From Microbacterium sp. LWO14-1.2 (GTDB lineage Bacteria; Actinomycetota; Actinomycetes; Actinomycetales; Microbacteriaceae), in the NCBI RefSeq assembly GCF_038397715.1, contig NZ_CP151633.1, forward strand, positions 3,348,001-3,412,000: 64,000 nt of DNA. The letters are read 5' to 3'. Made by a program: the position numbers and the translations under genes. How positions within the stretch are numbered: the stretch's first letter is position 1; each line of letters opens with the position of its first letter. The notes beneath the pieces were generated by a model. That model did no database searches. It was given only the letters and a program-made list of their open reading frames with translations, and had not been told where the DNA came from. Below are positions 57,327 through 64,000 of this stretch, piece after piece.

Positions 57327-58831
57327 CCGCCGCGCTGGAGGTGACGGGGCTCCGCATCGATCTCGGAGCGCAGCCCGTCGTCGACGAGGTCTCGCTGCGC
57401 GTCGAGCCGGGGGAGTGCGTCGCCGTCGTCGGCGAATCCGGAGCGGGCAAATCGCTCACCGCGCGCGCCCTGCTCGGTCTCGCCCCCGCGGACGCCCGAG
57501 TGCGCATGGACGCGCTGACGATCGACGGCACCGACGCCCGGGCACTGAGTGAACGTCGCTGGCGGGATCTGCGCGGCCGACGCATCGCCCTCGTGTCGCA
57601 GGACGCCCTGGTGTCACTCGATCCGCTGCAGCGGATCGGCGATGCCGTCGCGGAGCCGCTGCACCTGCACCGTCTGGTGAGCGGTCGGACCGGGGCACAG
57701 GACCGCGTGCGCGACCTCCTGCAGCGGGTGTGGATGCCGGACGTCGAGCGCCGCGCACGTCAGCACCCTCACGAGCTGTCCGGCGGGCTCAGGCAGCGCG
57801 CGCTGATCGCCTCCGCGCTCGCCGCCGACCCCGCGGTGCTCATCGCCGACGAACCCACCACGGCGCTCGACGCCACCGTGCAGGCGAGGATCCTCGGTCT
57901 CCTGCGCGACATCGCGGACGCCGGGACGGCCGTCGTGTTCATCAGCCACGACTTCGCCGCCGTGCGCCGGGTGGCCGACCGGGTGCTGGTCATGCGCGGG
58001 GGACGGGTCGTGGAGACCGGCCCGGTGACGGAGGTGCTGGAGAACCCGCAGCACGAGTACACGCGGCAGCTGATCGCCGCGACGATCCACGAACCGCGGG
58101 AGAGCGCCGCGGGCCCCGAGCGCTCCGTCCTCGTCGCGAACGGGGTCACGAAGTCCTTCGGCGGCGTGACCGCGGTCGACGATGCCTCGTTCGCGGTGGC
58201 GGAGGGGCGCACGCTCGGCGTGGTCGGCGAGTCGGGATCGGGCAAGACGACCCTCGCCCGCATGATCGTCGGCGTCGAGCGCCCCGACGCGGGGACCCTG
58301 CAGTGGTCGGCGCCCCGACGGGTGCAGCTCGTGCACCAGAACCCCCTCGGCGCGTTCGACCCCCGGTGGACCATCGGCCGTTCGCTGCGGGAGGCGCTCG
58401 CCGCCGGCGGGGTTCCCCGCTCCGCGCGTGCCCGCCGCGTGGATGAGCTGCTGCGCGAGGTCGATCTCGACGCGAGCCTCGCGCGTCGCCGACCCCACGC
58501 CCTCTCCGGCGGGCAGCGTCAGCGCGCTGCCATCGCCCGAGCGCTCGCCGCCGACCCGCAGGTGCTCGTCCTCGACGAACCCGTCTCCGCGCTCGACCCG
58601 TCCGTGCGCGAGCGCGTCCTGCGCCTGCTGCTCCGACTGCAGCGCGAGCGCGACCTCACCATGATCCTCGTGTCGCACGACCTCGATGTGGTCGGCGCCG
58701 TCGCGGACGACGTGATCGTCATGCAACACGGGGCGATCGTCGAGCAGGGCGCGGTGAGGGCGGTGTTCGCTGCGCCGCAGCATCCGTTCACGAAGGAGCT
58801 GCTCGCGGCGGGCGGTCCGGTCAGTCGATGA
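57323..58831 (+). CDS. ABC importer dual ATPase (fused DppD-DppF type)
   Basis: The 502-residue protein fuses both ATPase halves. Half 1 has Walker A GESGAGKS (about 38-45), signature LSGGLRQRALIASAL and LIADEPTTALD. Half 2 begins near residue 272 with GESGSGKT, LSGGQRQRAAIARAL and LVLDEPVSALD. The fusion replaces two separate genes, completing the importer. Its 3' end overlaps the convergent pentapeptide gene by 11 nt. Confidence 0.93.
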   Translation: MTAALEVTGLRIDLGAQPVVDEVSLRVEPGECVAVVGESGAGKSLTARALLGLAPADARVRMDALTIDGTDARALSERRWRDLRGRRIALVSQDALVSLDPLQRIGDAVAEPLHLHRLVSGRTGAQDRVRDLLQRVWMPDVERRARQHPHELSGGLRQRALIASALAADPAVLIADEPTTALDATVQARILGLLRDIADAGTAVVFISHDFAAVRRVADRVLVMRGGRVVETGPVTEVLENPQHEYTRQLIAATIHEPRESAAGPERSVLVANGVTKSFGGVTAVDDASFAVAEGRTLGVVGESGSGKTTLARMIVGVERPDAGTLQWSAPRRVQLVHQNPLGAFDPRWTIGRSLREALAAGGVPRSARARRVDELLREVDLDASLARRRPHALSGGQRQRAAIARALAADPQVLVLDEPVSALDPSVRERVLRLLLRLQRERDLTMILVSHDLDVVGAVADDVIVMQHGAIVEQGAVRAVFAAPQHPFTKELLAAGGPVSR

Positions 58832-59471
58832 CGCGGATGCCGATGCTCGCCGCGAGGACCGGCGCGAGCTGCTGCACCTGGAACGACGACAGCGTCGTAC
58901 CACGCAGGCTGTGGGCGTCGAGGAAGGCGCCCGCGTCGAGCCCGCGCAGGTCGACGTGCGTGGCACGAAGGCCTCGAGGGTCGACCTCGTCGCTGCGCGT
59001 CTCGGAGAACCGGACGCGCGTGAGCTCGGCCTGGGGCATGTCGAGGGTGCGGATGTCGCACTCGGCGATCTCGACGTCGGTGCCCTTCGCCCCGCCGAGG
59101 TTCAGGTAGTCGATCCGCACGCCGCGCAGTTCGAGTTCGTCGATGCGCGCTCCGCTGAGGTCGAGGGTGCCGACACGACCGCCGTCGATCCGGACGCGGC
59201 GCACGTTCGCATCCCGCATCCGCAGTGAGGCGATGCGGGCACCGGCCACAGCCACGTCGATGAGGGTCGCTCCCGTGAGGTCGACGCTGTCGGCGTCCGC
59301 GCTGATCGTGCACTGCTCGAGCGAAGAATGCGCGAGGTCGACGTCGCCGACGAGATCGAGGGCGACCCCAAGGAGGTCGGCGCCCCGCGCGGGATCAGCC
59401 GCGTCGAGCCGCGGCGGGAGGTCGGGAGGGGAGACGCGAGGGGCCACGAGGGCGTCGGATGCGCGAGCCAT
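58821..59471 (-). CDS. Pentapeptide-repeat protein
   Basis: The 216-residue protein has, from about residue 55, many degenerate A(D/N)LxX-type pentapeptides, for example VDLTGATLIDVAVAGARI and LDLSGARIDELELRGVRI. These should fold as a right-handed four-sided helix. Some such proteins mimic DNA and protect gyrase, but the repeat is too general to assign that role. ATG 59471 is chosen over an earlier frame start because TACGCT stands 6 nt upstream. Confidence 0.85.
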   Translation of the reverse strand: MARASDALVAPRVSPPDLPPRLDAADPARGADLLGVALDLVGDVDLAHSSLEQCTISADADSVDLTGATLIDVAVAGARIASLRMRDANVRRVRIDGGRVGTLDLSGARIDELELRGVRIDYLNLGGAKGTDVEIAECDIRTLDMPQAELTRVRFSETRSDEVDPRGLRATHVDLRGLDAGAFLDAHSLRGTTLSSFQVQQLAPVLAASIGIRVID

Positions 59472-59477
59472 GCGTCG

Positions 59478-59483
59478 AGCGTA
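59478..59483 (-). promoter_or_regulatory. Candidate -10 box for leaderless pentapeptide-repeat gene
   Basis: Minus-strand TACGCT with a 6-nt gap to the ATG, identical in hexamer and spacing to uvrB. Confidence 0.5.
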
Positions 59484-59607
59484 GGCCGGGGTGCCGACCT
59501 TGTCGTGTCGCAGATGTGCACCCGCGTCGCAGGGCCGGGCCTCATTCCTGCGACGGGAGTGCGAAAGTGCGACGGGAACGCGGATGCAGGAGGCGCCGGG
59601 CCCCGCG
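59484..59607. other. Intergenic DNA upstream of the ileS leader
   Basis: The gene-free stretch 59472-59844 holds the pentapeptide promoter, this segment, and the T-box leader. I see no gene or clear repeat in this segment. Confidence 0.5.
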
Positions 59608-59613
59608 TACAAT
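59608..59613 (+). promoter_or_regulatory. Candidate -10 box of ileS
   Basis: TACAAT is a strong -10 match. Transcription would begin near 59619-59620, just before the T-box stem I. Confidence 0.55.
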
Positions 59614-59618
59614 GGAGT

Positions 59619-59844
59619 CACGAGCATCGATCCGGCCATCACCGGGGAGCTCTCGGAAGAACACTCCGACAGGCTCAGCGCAGGCCGGAGCAAGTAGAAC
59701 CGAGCGGGGCAGGCCCGTCACAGCCGCAGTGAGAGTGGTCCCGCCGTGAGGCGCGGCACGCGAGGTGGTACCGCGGTCCATCCGGGGAGTGAATCCGGAG
59801 GGTCGTCCTCGCAGCAGCATCCGCCACGACTCCTGCGAGACGAC
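59619..59844 (+). promoter_or_regulatory. T-box riboswitch (isoleucine) in the ileS leader
   Basis: An ultrashort stem I is visible: CCGG (59632-59635), loop CCATCA with the Ile specifier ATC (59638-59640), CCGG (59642-59645). The T-box core AGGTGGTACCGCGG lies at 59763-59776; TGGT should pair with the uncharged tRNA-Ile end, whose discriminator A matches the final T. A second hairpin (59802-59814 with 59833-59844) ends right before the ATG. GGAGGG (59797-59802) is the only good ribosome-binding site. Uncharged tRNA-Ile would be expected to turn on ileS, probably at translation. Confidence 0.9.
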
Positions 59845-62800
59845 ATGACCTACCCGCGTTCCTCCTTCGGCCCCGCCGCCGACCAGGCTGCCTCCGTCGC
59901 CCCGAGCCCGCGCTTCCCCGAGATCGAGCAGGACGTGCTCGAGTTCTGGAAGCAGGACGACACGTTCCGCGCCTCGATCGAGCAGCGCGAAGGCGCGGAC
60001 GAGTGGGTGTTCTACGACGGGCCGCCGTTCGCCAACGGCCTCCCGCACTACGGGCACCTGCTGACGGGCTACGCCAAGGACCTGTTCCCGCGGTTCCAGA
60101 CCATGCTGGGCAAGAAAGTCGACCGCGTCTTCGGCTGGGACACCCACGGACTGCCCGCCGAGCTCGAGGCGATGAAGCAGCTCGGCATCACCGAGAAGAG
60201 CGAGATCGAGGCCATGGGCATCGACGTCTTCAACGAGAAGGCGCGCTCCTCGGTGCTGAAGTACACGCACGAGTGGCAGGACTACGTCACGCGCCAGGCG
60301 CGCTGGGTCGACTTCGAGCGCGGCTACAAGACGCTCGACCTCGGCTACATGGAGAGCGTGCTCTGGGCGTTCAAGACCCTCTACGACAAGGGTCTCGCCT
60401 ACGAGGGGTACCGCGTGCTGCCGTACTGCTGGCGCGACGAGACGCCCCTGTCGGCGCACGAGCTGCGCATGGACGACGACGTCTACCAGAACCGTCAGGA
60501 CCCGTCGGTGACGGTCACGTTCCCGCTCACGGGCGCCAAGGCCGAGGCTCTGGGCCTGACCGCCGTGCGCGCCCTCGCCTGGACGACCACGCCCTGGACG
60601 CTCCCGACCAACCTCGCGCTCGCCGTGGGACCCGACATCGAGTACGTCGTGCTCCCTGCGGGTCCCGGTGGTGCCGCCGACGTGCACGCCGCCGCAGGGA
60701 CCGAGGATGCCGCGGTCGAGGCTTCGGCCCACCGCTACCTGCTCGCTCGCGAGCTGCTCGCCGGCTACGCGAAGGACCTCGGCTACGAGAGCGCGGACGA
60801 CGCGCTCGCCGCGGTCGACCAGACGGTGCGGGGAGCCGAGCTGCAGGACGTGACCTACGACCGCCTCTTCGACTACTACGCGGATGCCGAGACCTACGGC
60901 ACCGAGAGCGCGTGGCGCATCCTCGTCGACGACTACGTCACGGTCAGCGACGGCACCGGCATCGTGCACCAGGCCCCTGCCTACGGTGAGGACGACCAGC
61001 GGGTCGCCGGTGCCGCCGGCATCCCGACGATCCTGTCGCTCGACGACGGCGGCCGGTTCCTGCCGAACGTCACCGATGTCGCGGGGCAGCTGTGGATGGA
61101 CGCGAACACGCCGCTCATCCGCCTCCTGCGCGGCGAGGGCCGGCTGCTGCGCGAGCAGAGCTACGTGCACTCCTACCCGCACTGCTGGCGCTGCCGGAAC
61201 CCCCTGATCTACAAGGCCGTGTCGAGCTGGTTCATCCGCGTGACCGACATCAAGGACGATCTGCTCGCGAACAACGAGCCGATCACCTGGGTGCCGGAGA
61301 ACGTGAAGCACGGCCAGTTCGGCAAGTGGCTAGAGGGGGCGCGCGACTGGTCGATCAGCCGCAACCGATACTGGGGTTCGCCCATCCCGGTGTGGAAGAG
61401 CGACGACCCCGAGTACCCGCGCGTCGACACCTACGGCTCCCTCGAAGAGCTGGAGCGCGACTTCGGCACGCTGCCGCGCAACCCGGAGGGCGAGGTCGAC
61501 CTGCACAGGCCGTACATCGACGATCTCACCCGGCCGAACCCCGACGACCCCACCGGCAAGAGCACGATGCGCCGCATCGAGGACGTCTTCGACGTGTGGT
61601 TCGACTCGGGCTCGATGCCGTACGCCCAGGTGCACTATCCGTTCGAGAACCAGGAGTGGTTCGACTCGCACGCACCGGCCGATTTCATCGTCGAGTACAT
61701 CGGTCAGACCCGCGGCTGGTTCTACGTCATGCACGTGCTGTCGACCGCGCTGTTCGACCGTCCGGCGTTCACGGGCGTCAGCTGCCACGGCATCGTTCTC
61801 GGCAGCGACGGGTACAAGATGTCGAAGTCGTTGCGCAACTACCCGGACGTGTCGGAGGTGCTCGACCGCGACGGCTCGGACGCGATGCGCTGGTTCCTCA
61901 TGTCGAGCTCGGTCCTGCGCGGCGGCAACCTCGCCGTGACGGAGGAGGGCATCCGCGCCGGAGTGCGCGAGTTCCTCTTGCCGCTGTGGAACTCGTGGTA
62001 CTTCTTCGCCACCTACGCCAACGCGGCGAAGGACGGCGGGTACGAGGCGTCGTGGCGCACCGACTCCACCGACGTGCTCGACCGGTACATCCTCGCCCGC
62101 CTGGGTGACCTCGTGCGCGATGTACGGGCCGACCTCGAGGGTCTCGACTCCACCACGGCGTCCGCCCGCCTGCGCGACTTCGCCGAGGTGCTCACCAACT
62201 GGTACATCCGTCGTTCGCGCGACCGGTTCTGGGAGGGGACGGCGACCGCGGCGTTCGACACGCTCTACACGGTTCTCGAGACGCTGTGCCGTGTGGCCGC
62301 ACCGCTCGTGCCTCTCGTGAGCGAACGCGTCTGGCAGGGGCTCACCGGCGGTCGCAGCGTGCACCTGCAGGACTGGCCGGATGCCGACGCCTTCCCCGCC
62401 GCGGACGACATCCGCGATGCGATGGATGCCGTGCGCGAGCTGTCGAGCGTCGGCAACGCGCTGCGCAAGAAGGAGAAGCTGCGCGTCCGTCTGCCGCTCG
62501 CGCGCCTCACGGTCGTGTCGCCCCTGGCCGACACGCTCGGTCAGTTCGAGGACATCCTGCGCGAGGAACTCAACGTCAAGTCGGTCGAGCTCGTGCCGCA
62601 GTCCGAGACGACGGCTGCGGACTACGGCATCAGCCACCGACTCAGCGTCAACGCACGCGCGGCCGGTCCGCGTCTGGGCAAGAACGTGCAGACGGTGATC
62701 AAGGCCGCGAAGGCCGGCGACTGGTCGGAGGCCGATGGCGTCGTGACCGCGGGCGGCATCGCGCTGGAGCCGTCGGAGTACGAGCTCGTGCTGGAGACCT

Positions 62801-63219
62801 CTGGTCGCCCGGAGGGCGAGGCTCTCGCACTCGTACCGGGCGGCGGCTTCGTGCTGCTCGACACGCAGACCACCCCCGAGCTCGAGGCCGAGGGTCTCGC
62901 CCGCGATGCGATCCGTGTCGTGCAGGAGGCCAGGAAGAACGCGGGTCTCGACGTCAGCGACCGTATCGTGCTCGCCCTCAACGCGACGCCCGAGGACGCG
63001 GCGGCTCTCACCGCGCACGCCGACCTCATCTCGCGCGAGACGCTCGCGATCGCGTTCGCGGCGCAGGCGACCGACGGCCTCGACGCTGTGGTCGACGGGG
63101 TCGAGAGTCCGGGCGACGGCGTCTTCCGGTCGGGGGCGCGAGCTCTCGGCGCTGCGAAGGGTCCGATCATCGTCACGATCGACGCCACGTCCGCGGTGCG
63201 CGAGGGAGCAGACGCATGA
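59845..63219 (+). CDS. ileS: Isoleucyl-tRNA synthetase (type 2)
   Basis: The 1124-residue class I synthetase has the HIGH-type signature as HYGH in [36 protein letters not shown], the editing domain, KMSKS in [17 protein letters not shown], and the long C-terminal domain. The length and HYGH form identify IleRS type 2, found in eukaryotes and actinobacteria and known for lower mupirocin sensitivity. ATG 59845 is chosen over a longer frame that would begin inside the T-box. The next gene overlaps its stop. Confidence 0.97.
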   Translation: MTYPRSSFGPAADQAASVAPSPRFPEIEQDVLEFWKQDDTFRASIEQREGADEWVFYDGPPFANGLPHYGHLLTGYAKDLFPRFQTMLGKKVDRVFGWDTHGLPAELEAMKQLGITEKSEIEAMGIDVFNEKARSSVLKYTHEWQDYVTRQARWVDFERGYKTLDLGYMESVLWAFKTLYDKGLAYEGYRVLPYCWRDETPLSAHELRMDDDVYQNRQDPSVTVTFPLTGAKAEALGLTAVRALAWTTTPWTLPTNLALAVGPDIEYVVLPAGPGGAADVHAAAGTEDAAVEASAHRYLLARELLAGYAKDLGYESADDALAAVDQTVRGAELQDVTYDRLFDYYADAETYGTESAWRILVDDYVTVSDGTGIVHQAPAYGEDDQRVAGAAGIPTILSLDDGGRFLPNVTDVAGQLWMDANTPLIRLLRGEGRLLREQSYVHSYPHCWRCRNPLIYKAVSSWFIRVTDIKDDLLANNEPITWVPENVKHGQFGKWLEGARDWSISRNRYWGSPIPVWKSDDPEYPRVDTYGSLEELERDFGTLPRNPEGEVDLHRPYIDDLTRPNPDDPTGKSTMRRIEDVFDVWFDSGSMPYAQVHYPFENQEWFDSHAPADFIVEYIGQTRGWFYVMHVLSTALFDRPAFTGVSCHGIVLGSDGYKMSKSLRNYPDVSEVLDRDGSDAMRWFLMSSSVLRGGNLAVTEEGIRAGVREFLLPLWNSWYFFATYANAAKDGGYEASWRTDSTDVLDRYILARLGDLVRDVRADLEGLDSTTASARLRDFAEVLTNWYIRRSRDRFWEGTATAAFDTLYTVLETLCRVAAPLVPLVSERVWQGLTGGRSVHLQDWPDADAFPAADDIRDAMDAVRELSSVGNALRKKEKLRVRLPLARLTVVSPLADTLGQFEDILREELNVKSVELVPQSETTAADYGISHRLSVNARAAGPRLGKNVQTVIKAAKAGDWSEADGVVTAGGIALEPSEYELVLETSGRPEGEALALVPGGGFVLLDTQTTPELEAEGLARDAIRVVQEARKNAGLDVSDRIVLALNATPEDAAALTAHADLISRETLAIAFAAQATDGLDAVVDGVESPGDGVFRSGARALGAAKGPIIVTIDATSAVREGADA

Positions 63220-64000
63220 GTGCTCGCGACAGGGCGGATGCCGTCTACGAGACCCTGCTGAGCCGGGCCGGCGAACGCTGGGTGCAGCCGCGCAAGGAGC
63301 GCACGGCTCGCGTGCTCGAGCTGCTCGACGACCCGCAGCGCACGTACCGCGTGGTGCACATCACCGGGACCAACGGCAAGACGTCGACGGCCCGCATGAT
63401 CGAGAGCCTGCTGCGTGCCCACGGGTTGCGCACGGGGCTCTTCACGAGCCCGCACCTGGAGCGGTTCACCGAGCGGATCATGATCGACGGCGAGCCCATC
63501 GCCGACGAGGCGGTGGCTGATGCCTGGGACGAGATCGAGCCGTTCGTCGGCATCGTCGACGCCGAGCTCGACGCCGCGGGCGAGGAGCCGCTCACCTTCT
63601 TCGAGCTGCTCACGGTGCTCGCCTTCGTCGCGGTGGCCGACGCGCCTGTCGACGTGCTGGTGCTCGAGGTCGGCATGGGAGGGGAGTGGGACTCGACGAA
63701 CACGGCCGACGGCGACGTGGCGGTCTTCGCGCCCATCGACATCGACCACGCCGACCGGCTCGGCGCCACGATCCCCGAGATCGCGCAGGTCAAGGCGGGC
63801 ATCATCAAGGAGGGCGCAGCCGTGGTCTCGGCGCAGCAGTCCGAGGCGGCGACCGAGGTGCTGCGCCGGGTGGCGGGGGAGCGCAACGCCACGATCGCCT
63901 TCGAGGGCGATGACTTCGGCCTCGTGGAGCAGAAGCTGGCCGTGGGCGGTCAGCTCATCACGATCCGCGGCCTCGCCGGGAACTACGTCGAGGAGTATCT
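63216..64000 (+). CDS. folC: Dihydrofolate synthase/folylpolyglutamate synthase, N-terminal part
   Basis: The visible 261 codons carry the Mur-ligase ATP site [18 protein letters not shown] (about 49-66), the folate-region segment [29 protein letters not shown] and [20 protein letters not shown]. FolC adds glutamate to dihydropteroate and to folates. ATGA overlap with ileS is common in actinobacteria. The gene runs off the right edge. Confidence 0.96.
   Translation, partial: MSARDRADAVYETLLSRAGERWVQPRKERTARVLELLDDPQRTYRVVHITGTNGKTSTARMIESLLRAHGLRTGLFTSPHLERFTERIMIDGEPIADEAVADAWDEIEPFVGIVDAELDAAGEEPLTFFELLTVLAFVAVADAPVDVLVLEVGMGGEWDSTNTADGDVAVFAPIDIDHADRLGATIPEIAQVKAGIIKEGAAVVSAQQSEAATEVLRRVAGERNATIAFEGDDFGLVEQKLAVGGQLITIRGLAGNYVEEY

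Overview
The window is chromosomal DNA of a high-GC actinobacterium. RbpA, WhiA, a DUF58/MoxR cluster, paired ClpP1/ClpP2, a type 2 IleRS and an ultrashort actinobacterial T-box all fit this. Gene order (ctaE-trpD, uvrA-uvrC-rapZ-whiA, gapA-pgk-tpiA-secG-rbpA, tig next to clpP1P2), very GC-rich third positions and many leaderless promoters (a TANNNT box 6-7 nt before the start codon) point to the family Microbacteriaceae, most likely a Microbacterium-like organism. I see no prophage, integrase, insertion sequence or CRISPR array.

Layout. 1-5.1 kb: 5' end of ctaE, trpD, a PHP-domain protein, a 5'-3' exonuclease and rpsA. 5.3-11.9 kb: one operon whose six genes all overlap by 4 nt. It joins a NitT/TauT-type ABC importer to an acetyl-CoA-synthetase-like enzyme, an O-acetylhomoserine sulfhydrylase and a CoA-binding protein. 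11.9-17 kb: coaE, an MFS exporter, uvrB, a TfoX-N protein, and an OhrR-type regulator facing a small Cys-rich protein across a shared operator. 17.1-21.2 kb: a membrane operon (DUF4129, TM protein, MoxR, DUF58, TM protein). 21.2-28 kb: uvrA-uvrC-rapZ-whiA. 28-32.6 kb: sodA, the glycolytic trio gapA-pgk-tpiA, secG and rbpA.

32.6-36.4 kb: a membrane-anchored HEVGH protein, divergent tRNA-Gly and tRNA-Pro genes, tig with a Lys-rich tail, and a TPR protein. 36.4-43.6 kb: clpP1-clpP2, then a deoxyribose operon (SorC regulator, deoC, an aldehyde dehydrogenase and a truncated dehydrogenase-like protein), then clpX. 43.6-50.8 kb: a Nudix hydrolase, a decayed peptidase E gene, an M3 oligopeptidase with a LysR gene, the threonine-degrading pair tdh-kbl, and an ArsR-like regulator with a repeated operator. 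50.9-59.5 kb: valS with a small partner gene, a complete Dpp/Opp-type importer, and a pentapeptide-repeat protein. 59.6-64 kb: a T-box leader, ileS and the start of folC.

The genes form several working groups: nucleotide-excision repair (uvrA, uvrB, uvrC); the ClpXP protease and its chaperone partner Tig; lower glycolysis; deoxyribonucleoside salvage (DeoC makes glyceraldehyde 3-phosphate and acetaldehyde, which the dehydrogenase can oxidise); and peptide/amino-acid use (importer, M3 oligopeptidase, Tdh/Kbl). The sulfur/CoA operon at 5.3-11.9 kb and the ArsR operator array at 49.9 kb are the least conventional parts. All calls were made by reading the sequence; no database search was run.
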